From assembly GCF_026624755.1 (NCBI RefSeq), contig NZ_JAPMXC010000006.1:235683-299682 (forward strand): 64,000 bases of DNA. Reading direction: 5' to 3'. The notes below the pieces were generated by a model. The model did no database searches, was not told the origin of the DNA, and saw only the letters and a program-made list of their open reading frames with translations. Positions 1-9,418 of this stretch are shown here, in pieces; within the stretch, counting starts at the first letter, position 1, and every line of letters begins with the position of its first letter. Position numbers and translations under genes: made by a program. The DNA is from Robbsia betulipollinis (GTDB lineage Bacteria > Pseudomonadota > Gammaproteobacteria > Burkholderiales > Burkholderiaceae).

Positions 1-899
1 AGTTCGGGCAGGATCTCCGGGTTCGGGTTCGCCAGCGCTAGAATCAGCGGACGGTTCGCCATCTTGACGACCATTTCCTGCTTCAGGACACCGCCCGCGG
101 ACAGACCGAGGAAAATGTCGGCGCCTTCGATCGCCTCGAGCAGCGTGCGCTCCGAGGTCTCGCGCGCGAAACGGTCCTTGTCCGGGTCCATCAACTCGAC
201 GCGGCCCTTGTAGACCACGCCGGCGAGATCGGTCACCGTGATGTTCTCGAGCTTCACGCCGATATCGAGCAGCAGGTCGAGACAGGCCAGCGCGGCCGCG
301 CCGGCACCGGACGACACCACCTTGACCTGGGACAGTTCCTTGCCGACCACCTTCATCGCGTTCGTGACGGCCGCCGCGACGACGATCGCCGTGCCGTGCT
401 GGTCGTCATGGAACACCGGGATGTTCATGCGCTTGCGGCATTCGCGCTCGACGACGAAACAGTCCGGCGCCTTGATGTCCTCGAGATTGATGCCGCCGAA
501 CGTCGGTTCGAGCGCGACGATCACCTCGACCAGCTTCAGTGGATCCTTTTCGTTCAGCTCGATGTCGAAGACGTCGATGCCGGCGAATTTCTTGAACAGC
601 ACGGCCTTGCCTTCCATCACCGGCTTCGACGCCAGCGGGCCGATGTCGCCCAGGCCAAGGACCGCGGTACCATTCGTCACGACGCCGACCAGATTGCTGC
701 GCGCGGTGAAGCGCGCGGCGTTCAGCGGGTCCTTGACGATCTCCTCGCACGCCGCGGCGACGCCGGGCGAATAGGCGAGCGCCAGGTCGCGCTGATTCAG
801 CAATTGCTTCGTCGGTGCGATCGCGATCTTGCCCGGGGTCGGGAATTCGTGATAATCGAGCGCGGCTTCGCGCAGTTTTGCATTCACTGGTGTGGACAT
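1..899 (-). CDS. maeB: NADP-dependent malic enzyme, N-terminal part (partial)
   Basis: Malic enzyme oxidatively decarboxylates malate to pyruvate in the cytoplasm and yields NADPH. Only the first 299 codons are present; the gene runs off the left edge. The malic N-terminal domain is clear: LAYSPGV carries the expected catalytic Tyr near residue 43, the SKPVMEGKAVLFK stretch (about 91-103) holds the catalytic Lys region, and HDDQHGTAIV (about 164-173) carries a metal-binding aspartate and leads into the NAD(P) domain. The long MaeB type usually ends in a phosphotransacetylase-like domain, which lies outside the window. The ATG at 899 follows a weak purine stretch (GCAGG). It is transcribed away from thiL. 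Confidence 0.95.
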   Translation of the reverse strand, partial: MSTPVNAKLREAALDYHEFPTPGKIAIAPTKQLLNQRDLALAYSPGVAAACEEIVKDPLNAARFTARSNLVGVVTNGTAVLGLGDIGPLASKPVMEGKAVLFKKFAGIDVFDIELNEKDPLKLVEVIVALEPTFGGINLEDIKAPDCFVVERECRKRMNIPVFHDDQHGTAIVVAAAVTNAMKVVGKELSQVKVVSSGAGAAALACLDLLLDIGVKLENITVTDLAGVVYKGRVELMDPDKDRFARETSERTLLEAIEGADIFLGLSAGGVLKQEMVVKMANRPLILALANPNPEILPE

Positions 900-1084
900 G
901 AGAACCTGCGGATCTAGCTGGATCAAAAGGAAACTGACCGCGCATTGTAGCGCCAAATATTGTCGAAATTGCGTCTTCGTCATTCAAAGGGCATGACATG
1001 CCGGTTCCCCGCCAATCGGCGGGGGAGCAGCATGAATCGACCCGAATCCGTCCCTTTACCGTATGACTGCCCTCTTTTGACAGC

Positions 1085-2245
1085 ATGTTGAGTGAATTTG
1101 ACCTGATCGACCGCTTCTTTCTGCAGCGTGCCCGCCACGCCACGGCGTTGGGCCGGGGCGCGCATCTGGGCATCGGCGACGACTGCGCGCTGCTGCCCGG
1201 GCGGCCCGGCGCGGACTACGCCGTCTCCACCGACATGCTGGTGGCCGGGCGTCACTTCCTGGCCGACGTCGACCCGTACCGGCTCGGCCACAAGTGCCTC
1301 GCGGTGAACCTGTCGGATCTGGCGGCAATGGGCGCCACGCCGACCGCGTTCACGCTGGCGCTGGCCCTGCCGCGCGCCGATCCCGCCTGGCTGGAGGCCT
1401 TCTCCGCCGGGCTGTTCGCGCTCGCGGAGCGCTTCGGCTGCGAGCTGGTCGGCGGCGACACCACCGCCGGGCCGCTGACGATCAGCATCACGATCTTCGG
1501 CGACGTGCCCACCGGCATGGCGCTGCGCCGCGACGCGGCGCGCGTCGGCGACGACATCTGGGTTTCGGGCACGCTCGGCGACGCCCGGCTGGCGCTTGGC
1601 CTGATGCGTGGCGACTGGGGCAGCGCGGCCCTGCGGCCCGATATCTGGCCGGACGCGTGCGCCGGCATACCCACTGACGCACCCGCCGCTGGCGACGTTC
1701 CCGGCCAGATTGACGCGCGCGCGCAACACCTCCCCGGCGCCGACGCGACGACCACCCTCGCGGCGGTGCGCGATGCGATGGAAATACCCGAGCCGCGCGT
1801 CGCGCTCGGCGCCGCGCTGCGGGGCATCGCGCACGCGGCGATCGACCTCTCGGACGGGCTCGCCGGCGACCTGGGCCATATACTCAAGCGTTCCGGTGTG
1901 GGCGCGGTGGTCGATGTCGATGCCGTGCCGCGCTCGGCCCATCTGGCGCGCCGCAGCACGGCGATCCAGCGCGCGTGCACGCTGGCCGGCGGCGACGACT
2001 ACGAACTGTGCATCACCGCGCCGGCCGGCGCGCGCGCGCGCATGCTCGAAGCGGCGGCGCGCTGCGGGGTACGCCTGAGCCGGATCGGCACGATCGTCGA
2101 CGCGGACGTGAACGCGGCAGCCCCCCCCGCGACGGCTGCCACGCGGCACGCCCCTGCCCGTTCGGCGCGCCTGACCTGGACCGACCGCGACGGCGCGCCG
2201 CTGACCCTTTCCCTGACAGGATTCGACCACTTTCATGCCGACTGA
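1085..2245 (+). CDS. thiL: Thiamine-monophosphate kinase ThiL
   Basis: Phosphorylates thiamine monophosphate with ATP to thiamine diphosphate in the cytoplasm, the last step of the pathway. The protein has 386 residues against the usual 320-330. The N-terminal PurM-like domain has GIGDD at 29-33 (Mg/ATP-binding aspartates), then STDMLV, LAVNLSDLAAMG and VGGDTT. The C-terminal half has DLSDGLAGDL and GGDDYEL. The extra length is an Asp/Ala-rich insertion around residues 180-230, before the EPRVALG segment. The last codons overlap the start of pgpA, so the two are probably co-transcribed. The start ATG has no strong Shine-Dalgarno sequence. Confidence 0.95.
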   Translation: MLSEFDLIDRFFLQRARHATALGRGAHLGIGDDCALLPGRPGADYAVSTDMLVAGRHFLADVDPYRLGHKCLAVNLSDLAAMGATPTAFTLALALPRADPAWLEAFSAGLFALAERFGCELVGGDTTAGPLTISITIFGDVPTGMALRRDAARVGDDIWVSGTLGDARLALGLMRGDWGSAALRPDIWPDACAGIPTDAPAAGDVPGQIDARAQHLPGADATTTLAAVRDAMEIPEPRVALGAALRGIAHAAIDLSDGLAGDLGHILKRSGVGAVVDVDAVPRSAHLARRSTAIQRACTLAGGDDYELCITAPAGARARMLEAAARCGVRLSRIGTIVDADVNAAAPPATAATRHAPARSARLTWTDRDGAPLTLSLTGFDHFHAD

Positions 2246-2825
2246 ACCGTCCCGTCCACCCACGTCCTCCGGCGCGCAGTCCGATCCCGAATGGACCGTC
2301 GTCGACGGCGCCCCGCCCGGCGGCGGGTCCGCCGCGCCCCGACCGCGCGCGCAGCGCGCAACGCTGCGTTTCATGCTGTCGCACCCGTTTCACATCGTGT
2401 CGCTGGGCTTTGGCAGCGGCCTGTCGCCCATCATGCCGGGCACCTGCGGCACGCTGATGGGCTGGCTGCTGTTCGTCGTTCTCAATCCCTACCTGAACAC
2501 CCGTGCCTGGCTGGTCCTGATCGGCGCGGGATTCGTGCTGGGCATCGGGCTCTGCGGCTTTACCGCCCGGCGGATGCGCGTGCCGGACCCCGGCGCGGTA
2601 GTGTGGGACGAGATCATTGCGATCTGGATCGTGCTGGTGTTCGTGATGCCCACCACCTTCGCCGGTCAACTGGGCGGCTTTCTGGTGTTCCGCTTCTTCG
2701 ACATGGTCAAGCCGCCGCCGATCCGCTATTTCGACCGACGTCTGAAAGGCGGCTTCGGCATCATGTTCGACGACATCGTCGCCGCGCTTTTCACCTTGAT
2801 CGTCATCGCGCTCTGGCGGCAGTGA
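2235..2825 (+). CDS. pgpA: Phosphatidylglycerophosphatase A
   Basis: Integral inner-membrane phosphatase that removes the phosphate from phosphatidylglycerophosphate to make phosphatidylglycerol. There are 196 residues. After a roughly 45-residue Pro/Ala-rich cytoplasmic leader come the family signature GSGLSPIMPGTCGT (about 60-73), several hydrophobic segments, the VVWDEIIAIW motif with acidic residues needed for Mg and catalysis, and FDMVKPPPIRYFD. The ATG overlaps the end of thiL by 11 bases. With pssA 0.8 kb downstream it marks a phospholipid neighbourhood. Confidence 0.95.
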   Translation: MPTEPSRPPTSSGAQSDPEWTVVDGAPPGGGSAAPRPRAQRATLRFMLSHPFHIVSLGFGSGLSPIMPGTCGTLMGWLLFVVLNPYLNTRAWLVLIGAGFVLGIGLCGFTARRMRVPDPGAVVWDEIIAIWIVLVFVMPTTFAGQLGGFLVFRFFDMVKPPPIRYFDRRLKGGFGIMFDDIVAALFTLIVIALWRQ

Positions 2826-2925
2826 AACCCGGCGGGTGGCTGGCATCCACTGGCCGTACCCGCCGTGCGCACTTACCGCCGAACCCACCGTCCATACCTG
2901 TTTCACAACCCCGGGGAGAATCGTC

Positions 2926-3513
2926 ATGGGCAGCGTGATATTGCCTGCGAGCCACCATCTGCAACCGCTGGCCGTCGAACTCGGCGAGACGCTGTCGGCA
3001 GCGGGCCTGCTGCTGGTCAGCGCCGAATCCTGCACCGGCGGCATGATCGCCGCGGCGATCACCGACATTCCCGGCAGCAGCGCCTGGTTCGAGCGCGGCT
3101 ATGTGACCTATTCCAACGAAGCGAAGAGTACGGCCATCGGCGTTCCCGGCCCGCTGATCGCGCGGCACGGCGCGGTCAGCGAGCCCGTGGCGAAGGCGAT
3201 GGCCGAAGGGGCACTGGCCGCGAGCTTTGCACAAATTGCCGTGGCGGTCACCGGAATTGCCGGCCCGGGCGGCGGAACGCCGGCCAAGCCGGTGGGTACC
3301 GTGTGCTTCGGCTGGGCGCGGCATCCGTCGGGCGCTGTCCCCGGCCACGCCCCGGATCGCGCCGGAAACGGCGACGGTGTGGCGCGCGACGCCATGGTCG
3401 CCCTGACCGAGACCCGTCATTTCGACGGCGATCGCGCGAGCATTCGCGAACAGGCCACCCTGCACGCGCTGCGTGGCCTGCTGCGCTGGCTTGCGGCGGA
3501 CCGCACACATTGA
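2926..3513 (+). CDS. pncC: Nicotinamide-nucleotide amidase (CinA C-terminal domain family)
   Basis: Deamidates nicotinamide mononucleotide to nicotinate mononucleotide in the pyridine nucleotide salvage cycle. The 195-residue protein is the stand-alone CinA C-terminal domain. VSAESCTGG at 31-39 holds the expected nucleophilic serine region, followed by YSNEAKSTAIGV and the glycine-rich GIAGPGGGTPAKPVGTV loop. I chose the ATG at 2926 because GGGGAGA lies about 8 bases upstream. An in-frame ATG at 2836 would add a poorly conserved leader. A perfect hairpin follows the stop. Confidence 0.93.
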   Translation: MGSVILPASHHLQPLAVELGETLSAAGLLLVSAESCTGGMIAAAITDIPGSSAWFERGYVTYSNEAKSTAIGVPGPLIARHGAVSEPVAKAMAEGALAASFAQIAVAVTGIAGPGGGTPAKPVGTVCFGWARHPSGAVPGHAPDRAGNGDGVARDAMVALTETRHFDGDRASIREQATLHALRGLLRWLAADRTH

Positions 3514-3520
3514 GCGGGCC

Positions 3521-3560
3521 GCGGGAGCCGCCGGGGAATGTATCGCCCGGCGGCTCCCGC
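3521..3560 (+). terminator. Perfect 15-bp hairpin after pncC
   Basis: The arms at 3521-3535 and 3546-3560 are perfectly complementary (15 bp, almost all G-C) around a 10-base loop, starting 8 bases after the pncC stop. No run of T follows, so this is either a Rho-assisted terminator or an mRNA 3'-end stabiliser rather than a classical intrinsic terminator. Confidence 0.6.
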
Positions 3561-3660
3561 CGATCGTCAAGCGGGCAAGGGTATTGCTTTGACTGGGGCG
3601 GCGGTACCGCCGCCGCAACCTCGCGGCGCATGCTTTCCTTCCTCATCCTCTGGAGCAACA

Positions 3661-4293
3661 ATGCCGTCATCCGTCGACCGTCCGAAGCACTTCTCGATGA
3701 TCCGGGAGCTGCATCTCGCGGATGTCTTCACGCTGGGAAATGCCGCCTGCGGCATGGCGTCGATCTTTCTCGCGATGCGTTTCGTCGGCACCGGCGCGAT
3801 CGGCGACTTCATCCTGGCCGCGGCGATGGCGCCCGCCGCCCTGATCTTCGACATCCTGGACGGCAAGGTCGCCCGCTGGCGGCATCGCCATTCGCCGCTG
3901 GGACGCGAACTCGACTCGCTCGCCGACATCGTCTCGTTCGGCGCCGCGCCTGCCGCGCTGGCATTCGCCGCCGGGCTCGATGGCGGCTGGGATCTGGTGG
4001 CGCTGATCTACTTCGTGTGTTGCGGTGTCAGCCGCCTGGCGCGTTTCAACGTCACGGCCGAGACGCTGTCGGAGGGGACCGACAAGGTCGCCTACTTCGA
4101 AGGCACCCCGATCCCGACGAGCGTGCTGCTCAGCCTCATCCTGATGTGGTGCGGGTGGCGCGAGCGCATCGGCGATGCACTGCCGTGGGGACAGATCGAC
4201 ATCGGTCCCTGGCTGCTGCACCCGTTGGCGTTGCTGTTCTTCGTTTCGGGCTCGTTGATGATCAGCAAGACGCTGCGCCTGCCGAAGTTCTGA
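3661..4293 (+). CDS. pssA: CDP-diacylglycerol--serine O-phosphatidyltransferase
   Basis: Inner-membrane enzyme that joins CDP-diacylglycerol and serine to make phosphatidylserine, the precursor of phosphatidylethanolamine. The 210-residue protein has the full CDP-alcohol phosphatidyltransferase signature DGxxAR-x8-G-x3-D-x3-D: D67, G68, A71, R72, G81, D85 and D89. Five to six hydrophobic segments follow, and YFEGTPIP with nearby residues resembles the Bacillus-type PssA family. The start at 3661 is preceded by CTGGAG. Upstream in-frame codons to 3538 run through the pncC hairpin and are unlikely to be coding. The gene is convergent with pyrF. Confidence 0.9.
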   Translation: MPSSVDRPKHFSMIRELHLADVFTLGNAACGMASIFLAMRFVGTGAIGDFILAAAMAPAALIFDILDGKVARWRHRHSPLGRELDSLADIVSFGAAPAALAFAAGLDGGWDLVALIYFVCCGVSRLARFNVTAETLSEGTDKVAYFEGTPIPTSVLLSLILMWCGWRERIGDALPWGQIDIGPWLLHPLALLFFVSGSLMISKTLRLPKF

Positions 4294-4374
4294 CACGCGC
4301 AGGGCGGGTCGCGCCGCCGCACGGCGACCGCGTTCGCCCCTGCCGCGCGCTGCGCGGTCCGCCCCCGGCGGTAC

Positions 4375-5268
4375 CTACGCGCCGCTGCTCCGGCAGGCCT
4401 CGATGGCGTCGCGGGTGGCACGGGCCGCGTCGGCCGCCCGCTGCGCGAAATCCGCGCCCGCGCCTGCGTACAGAATGGCGCGCGACGAGTTGATCATCAT
4501 GCCCGCACCGTTGCGGGTGCGGCCGGCCGCGACCGTCGCCTGCACGTCGCCGCCCTGCGCGCCCACGCCCGGGATCAGCAGGGGCATGTCGCCGACGATG
4601 TCGCGCACCCGGGCAATCTCCCGCGGGAACGTCGCGCCCACCACCAGGGACAATTCGCCGCTCGCGTTCCAGTCGCGCGCGGCCTTTTCCGCGACCACCT
4701 CGTACAGAGGCCTGCCGCCCACTTCGAGGAACTGCAGGTCCGAGCCTCCGGGGTTGGACGTCCGGCACAGCACGATCACCCCCTTTCCGGCATGCGCCAG
4801 ATAGGGTTCGATCGAATCGAAGCCCATATAGGGGTTGACGGTCACGGCGTCGGCGCGATACCGGTCGAATGCCTCGCGCGCGTATTGCTCGGCGGTACTG
4901 CCGATATCGCCGCGCTTGGCGTCGAGCACCACCGGCAGCCCCGGATGATGCGCATGGATATGCGCGATCAGCCGCTCGAGCTGGGACTCGGCGCGATGCG
5001 CGGCAAAGTAGGCGATCTGCGGCTTGAACGCGCTCGCGAACGGCGCGGTGGCATCGACGATCGCGCGGCAGAAATCGAAAATCGCCTCGGCCCGCTGCGC
5101 GTCGTCCGCCGCGCGCCCGGCGAACGGCGCGGGAAAGCGGCCGGGCTCCGGATCGAGACCGACGCACAGCAGCGAACCGGTGCGCTGCCAGGCGTCGCGC
5201 AGCGATTGCGTGAAGGACGAAGCAGTGGACGAAGCAGCGGATGAAGAAGCAGACGAGGATGCGGGCAT
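4375..5268 (-). CDS. pyrF: Orotidine 5'-phosphate decarboxylase
   Basis: Decarboxylates OMP to UMP, the last step of de novo pyrimidine synthesis, in the cytoplasm. The catalytic Asp-Lys-Asp array is seen as [10 protein letters not shown] (D116, K118, D121). With LCVGLDPEP near the start and the length of 297 residues, this fits the longer PyrF group 2. The first 18 residues are an unusual Ser/Ala tract with no counterpart in the fold. It is the last gene of a leftward run (mpl, esterase, RNase, aroE, mtgA, pyrF), 53 bases after mtgA. Confidence 0.96.
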   Translation of the reverse strand: MPASSSASSSAASSTASSFTQSLRDAWQRTGSLLCVGLDPEPGRFPAPFAGRAADDAQRAEAIFDFCRAIVDATAPFASAFKPQIAYFAAHRAESQLERLIAHIHAHHPGLPVVLDAKRGDIGSTAEQYAREAFDRYRADAVTVNPYMGFDSIEPYLAHAGKGVIVLCRTSNPGGSDLQFLEVGGRPLYEVVAEKAARDWNASGELSLVVGATFPREIARVRDIVGDMPLLIPGVGAQGGDVQATVAAGRTRNGAGMMINSSRAILYAGAGADFAQRAADAARATRDAIEACRSSGA

Positions 5269-5321
5269 GGGAAAACCGTCGGATGAAAAAGTCGCCCGAT
5301 TCTACTGCACCGCGCGACGGT

Positions 5322-6089
5322 TCAGGGAGGCAACTCGGCGGACCCCATGCGCCGCAGGATGACGCCGGAGCGCTGCCGCAGATAGGGCGAGCCCGGGTGG
5401 GCGTCAAAGTAGCGCGGATTCGGCAACATCACCGCGAGCCGGGCCGCCTGCGGCGCGCTCAATTGCGCCGCGTTCGTATGAAAGTAATGCTGCGCGGCGG
5501 CCTGCGCCCCGAAGACGCCGCTGCCCCACTCGACCGAATTCAGATAGATCTCCAGGATGCGTTCCTTGTCCATCCAGAATTCGAGCATCGACGCGATGAT
5601 GAGTTCCTGCCCCTTGCGGAAATAGTTTTTCTCCGGCGACAGGAACAGGTTGCGCGCCAGTTGCTGCGTGATGCCCGAACCGCCCCGTTCCATGCGGCCG
5701 TGCTGGCGGTTGCGTTCCCATGCCTGCAGCATCGCGTCGGTGTCGAAACCCGGATTGTTGACGAAGGTCGCATCCTCCGAGGCGATGATCGCGCGCTTCA
5801 GATTTCGCGAAACCTGCGCGTACGGCACCCAGACATGCGCCATGTCGGACGGGCTGCCCGCATGCGCGAGGCGCCAGGAAGCGGCGCGCATATAGGCGGT
5901 CGTCCCGGGATTGAAATGCGTCCACCAGCCGATCTGCACGAAATAGTAAGCCTGGGTCGCCAGCCAGGCGACGACCACCAGGATCATCCCCTGCAGCAAC
6001 GCGCGCACCGGCGCGGGGCGGCGGCGCTGCGGGGCGCCTGGTACGGACGTGGCGGCGGCGTTCGAGGCGGAAGTCGCGATGGTTTTCAT
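5322..6089 (-). CDS. mtgA: Monofunctional biosynthetic peptidoglycan transglycosylase
   Basis: Polymerises lipid II into glycan strands on the periplasmic side of the inner membrane (family GT51). There are 255 residues: a basic cytoplasmic leader, one membrane anchor at about 31-52, then the glycosyltransferase domain. The catalytic Glu is E105 in [26 protein letters not shown] and the [22 protein letters not shown] motifs are present. It has no transpeptidase domain. The start codon overlaps the aroE stop as ATGA, so the pair should be translationally coupled. Confidence 0.96.
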   Translation of the reverse strand: MKTIATSASNAAATSVPGAPQRRRPAPVRALLQGMILVVVAWLATQAYYFVQIGWWTHFNPGTTAYMRAASWRLAHAGSPSDMAHVWVPYAQVSRNLKRAIIASEDATFVNNPGFDTDAMLQAWERNRQHGRMERGGSGITQQLARNLFLSPEKNYFRKGQELIIASMLEFWMDKERILEIYLNSVEWGSGVFGAQAAAQHYFHTNAAQLSAPQAARLAVMLPNPRYFDAHPGSPYLRQRSGVILRRMGSAELPP

Positions 6090-7084
6090 GGCGCGCTGCG
6101 CGAGGTTGCCGCAACGCTGCCCGCGGCGGGGAGAAGCGAGGCATCCCGCGCCGCGCGCAGCCGGGCCAGCACGGCGCCGCCGTCGGGGCGCACGCCGCGC
6201 CAGAGCGCGAACGATTCCGCCGCCTGTTCGACGAGCATGCCCAACCCGTCATGCGCCGTGGCGCCGAGCGCCGCCGCATGGCGCATGAAAACGGTCGCCT
6301 CCGCGCCGTACATCATGTCGTAGGCGAGCGTGCCCGGACCGATCGCGCCCGCCGCGAACGCCGGAACGTCGCCGGCGAGGCTGCCCGACGTCGCGTTGAT
6401 GACCACATCGTAGCGCGCGGCCGCGGGACCGGACGTGCCGGCCGCCGTCAGCAGGCAGTCCAGGCGGCCAGCCGCCGCCGCGAAGTGCGCCTGCAGTTCG
6501 TGCGCGCGCGCCGGCGTGCGGTTGGCGATCGCCAGGCAGGCGGGCCGGCATTCCAGCAACGGCAGCAGTACGCCGCGCGCCGCGCCGCCCGCGCCCAGCA
6601 ACAGGATGCGTGCGCCCGCGAGCCGGCAGTGCAGATTGTGCTGCAGGTCATGAACCAGACCCGCGCCATCGGTATTGTCGCCCTCGATGACGATCCGGCC
6701 CTCGGCCGTCTGGAAACGCAGGGTATTGACGGCGCCCGCCGCCGCGGCACGCGCCGTCAGGGTATCGGCCAGCGCGAACGCTTCCAGCTTGAAGGGGACC
6801 GTGACGTTCAGCCCTCGTCCGCCCGCGGCCGCGAACGCCTGCACCGTCGCGGCGAACCCGTCCAGCGGGGCTTCCAGCCGGTCGTAGCGCAAACGCTGCC
6901 CGGTTGCCGCGGCGAAAGCCGCGTGAATGTCCGGCGATTTGCTGTGACCGACCGGATTCCCGATGACCGCGTATCGATCGACCGGCGGATCGAACCGCGA
7001 CTCAACCCGCGCATCGCCCCCCGCCGTGCCGCGCGCGGCGCGCGCCTCCCCCTCGGCGTCCCTGCCTTCCCCTATCGCGCGCAT
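6086..7084 (-). CDS. aroE: Shikimate dehydrogenase (NADP+)
   Basis: Reduces 3-dehydroshikimate to shikimate with NADPH in aromatic amino acid synthesis. The 332-residue protein has an N-terminal extension of about 35 residues before the family start [18 protein letters not shown] (35-51). The catalytic Lys is K99 in [17 protein letters not shown] binds substrate and [11 protein letters not shown] is the dinucleotide loop. The ATG at 7084 has a good GGAGG 8 bases upstream; reading further upstream would only translate the RNase C-terminal region in another frame. Its end overlaps mtgA by 4 bases, and the RNase gene ends 22 bases before its start. Confidence 0.95.
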   Translation of the reverse strand: MRAIGEGRDAEGEARAARGTAGGDARVESRFDPPVDRYAVIGNPVGHSKSPDIHAAFAAATGQRLRYDRLEAPLDGFAATVQAFAAAGGRGLNVTVPFKLEAFALADTLTARAAAAGAVNTLRFQTAEGRIVIEGDNTDGAGLVHDLQHNLHCRLAGARILLLGAGGAARGVLLPLLECRPACLAIANRTPARAHELQAHFAAAAGRLDCLLTAAGTSGPAAARYDVVINATSGSLAGDVPAFAAGAIGPGTLAYDMMYGAEATVFMRHAAALGATAHDGLGMLVEQAAESFALWRGVRPDGGAVLARLRAARDASLLPAAGSVAATSRSAP

Positions 7085-7106
7085 CCGTATTGCCTCCTGG
7101 GTTCGC

Positions 7107-9272
7107 TCAGACGCCCGCGGCCGGATGCGGCGGCACCGGCTCGGTGACGTCGGCCGCGCCCGCGGGCGCGTCGGACCCGGCTTCCGCGTCCGCGATCTCG
7201 ATATCTTCCGCCGCCGGGGCCAGTGCCGGTGCGCGGGGATCGACCAACGCATCGGCCGTGTCCGTCTCCGCGGTGTCGGCCATCTGCGGCGCTTCGGCCG
7301 TCTCCGCCGCTTCGGCCGCGGTTTCCGCCGCGGTTTCCGCCGCTTCCGCGGCCGCGTCCTCGGCCGACACCACCGGCGCATCCAGCACCTGCAACAGGCG
7401 GCACGACAGATCCACGTTCAGTTCGTCGATGCCGACGATGTCGAGCAGCAGACGCGTGCCGCGTGCATGCACGCCCAGGCCCGGCACGATCAACTGCAGC
7501 GGGATCTCCTCGAAACGCACCATGTCGCCCTTCACCACCTGCGCCACGGCCTGCGTGCGCGCCTCCTGCTTCAGCCAGCGCAGGCACCAGAAACGCTCCA
7601 TCTTGTGCTGGTGCTCGGCGTAGGCGGCGTAGGTCTCGTCGAAACCCTGGACGATCGCGTACAGGTCGGCGTCCTTCGGTTTGAAGGGCGCGACCATCTT
7701 CGCCGCCACGCCGTGCCGGACGATCGCCACGAGTTGCCACTGGTTGACCAGGTCCACATAGCGGCGCAGCGGCGATGTGCTCCAGGCGTATTGCGCGACG
7801 CCCAGGCCTTCGTGCGGCGCCGGGGAGGTCTGCATGCGCGTGCGGTTCGGCCCGAACGCGCGCTGCGCGCGGTAGATGCCCGGCACGCCGTATTCGGCGA
7901 GGAAGGCGCCCCAGGTGCTGTTCGCCAGGATCGCCAGTTCGGCCACGATCAGGTCGAGCGGCGCGCCGCGGCGGCGCTGCTGGATATCCACATGCTCGCC
8001 GTCGATATAGAAATTGAAGTCCGCCGAGCGCTGCATCTCGCGGCGCAGGCCGTTGGCGATCCGGGTCTGCTGGCGCTTCTCATGCAGCGCCTGCGCGAGC
8101 GGCCACAGCGCGACGATGTCGGCGCGATGCGGATAGTCGCCCTCGTTGGCCGCGAGCGATTCGACCGTGACGATCGGATCGAGCAGATTGGTGCGCAGAT
8201 TGTGCTTGATGAAGACCTTCTCGACCCGCGTCTCGCTCGTCACCACCTCGTAGGTGGTCGTATCGACGATCAGGTACAGCGACACCGCCGGGCGATGGCC
8301 GCCTTCCTGCAAGGTGAACGCCTCGACCACCGGCGACGGCAGCATCGTGATCTTGTCGCCCGGCATGTAGACGGTCGACAGACGGCCCCGCGCGATCTCG
8401 TCGATCGGGTCGCCGGTAACGATGCCCAGCGACGGCGCCGCGATGTGGATGCCGACCCGCATCCGGTTTTCCGGCAGATGCTCGACCGAGATGGCGTCGT
8501 CGATCTCGGTGGTGGTGATGTCGTCGATCGAGAAGGCCTCGACGTCGGCGTCGGGCAGTTCGTCGACCGGCGAAACCGGCGAAACCGGCGGGAAGCCGGT
8601 GCCGGCCGGAAAGAATTCGGCGATGAAACGCATCTGGTGCCAGGCGCGCGGCGATTCGATCCCCCCGCAGGCAATCACCAGTTGCGCCGCGGTCATCCCG
8701 CGCGCGGCGGCGGCGGCTTCGAGCGCCTTGAATTCGATCGTGTTCTTGTCGGGCCGTACCAGCAGGTCCATGACCTTGCCATGAAAAGCCTCGGGCAGCG
8801 TGCCCGCCACCAGCGCGTCGACGTACCCGGCCTGCACGCGCGCGAGTTCCGCCTTGCGTTCGAGCGCCGCGAGCGCCGCCTTGAGTTGCTCTTCGGGCGC
8901 GCGCTGGTAGTTGCCGCGCCCCTTGCGGCGGAAGAACACCGGCGCGCCGTGGATGCGCAGGGCCAGCGCCGCGCGTTCGACCGCGCCGGGCTTGGCGCCG
9001 TAGTATTCATCCGCGAGCGTGGCGAAATTGAATTCGTCCGCGCCCGCCACTTCCCACAGGAAGTCCAGATCGATGCCCTGCGCGGCCGCATCGGCGCGCA
9101 GCATGAGCTCGGCCGCTGCGGGTGCCTCGAACTCGACCAGCACATCGCGGCTCTTGACCTTGGCGCGACGGCCACCGGGCAATTCGACCTGCAACGCGTC
9201 GCCGGTACGCGACAGCACGGTGCCGGCCTTGAAATTGCCGGATTCCTCGAAAAAAACGTTCACTATCCACAT
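7107..9272 (-). CDS. RNase II/R-family 3'-5' exoribonuclease (RNB domain)
   Basis: Probable processive 3'-5' exoribonuclease that degrades RNA in the cytoplasm. There are 721 residues. The RNB catalytic core (about 240-560) contains the aspartate-rich Mg-binding motif IDDITTTEIDDAIS and the conserved TSPLRRYVDLVNQ. The N-terminal part fits the RNase II-like proteins found next to aroE in Burkholderia, and canonical cold-shock domains are not obvious. The last roughly 90 residues form an Ala/Glu-rich acidic tail with short repeats (AAET units; 12-bp DNA repeats at about 7321-7343), presumably disordered. The choice between RNase II and RNase R is not settled. Confidence 0.9.
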   Translation of the reverse strand: MWIVNVFFEESGNFKAGTVLSRTGDALQVELPGGRRAKVKSRDVLVEFEAPAAAELMLRADAAAQGIDLDFLWEVAGADEFNFATLADEYYGAKPGAVERAALALRIHGAPVFFRRKGRGNYQRAPEEQLKAALAALERKAELARVQAGYVDALVAGTLPEAFHGKVMDLLVRPDKNTIEFKALEAAAAARGMTAAQLVIACGGIESPRAWHQMRFIAEFFPAGTGFPPVSPVSPVDELPDADVEAFSIDDITTTEIDDAISVEHLPENRMRVGIHIAAPSLGIVTGDPIDEIARGRLSTVYMPGDKITMLPSPVVEAFTLQEGGHRPAVSLYLIVDTTTYEVVTSETRVEKVFIKHNLRTNLLDPIVTVESLAANEGDYPHRADIVALWPLAQALHEKRQQTRIANGLRREMQRSADFNFYIDGEHVDIQQRRRGAPLDLIVAELAILANSTWGAFLAEYGVPGIYRAQRAFGPNRTRMQTSPAPHEGLGVAQYAWSTSPLRRYVDLVNQWQLVAIVRHGVAAKMVAPFKPKDADLYAIVQGFDETYAAYAEHQHKMERFWCLRWLKQEARTQAVAQVVKGDMVRFEEIPLQLIVPGLGVHARGTRLLLDIVGIDELNVDLSCRLLQVLDAPVVSAEDAAAEAAETAAETAAEAAETAEAPQMADTAETDTADALVDPRAPALAPAAEDIEIADAEAGSDAPAGAADVTEPVPPHPAAGV

Positions 9273-9418
9273 CCTAGAGACCCGTCGCGCGCCGCGCTGC
9301 GCGCCGTCCGACGGATCGATTCATTGTCGCGTTGGCGAATTCGCCCGATTGTGTCGGCCGCGCCGCGCCTTTCGACGCCCGCATGGCCCCGTCCCTGTCC
9401 GAAGGGTGTCGTGCACTT

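Noticed and set aside
7085-7381. AroE N-terminal extension of 99 codons
   Set aside because: It is an Arg/Pro-rich shadow of the RNase tail; the ATG at 7084 has a good ribosome binding site and gives the conserved region soon after.
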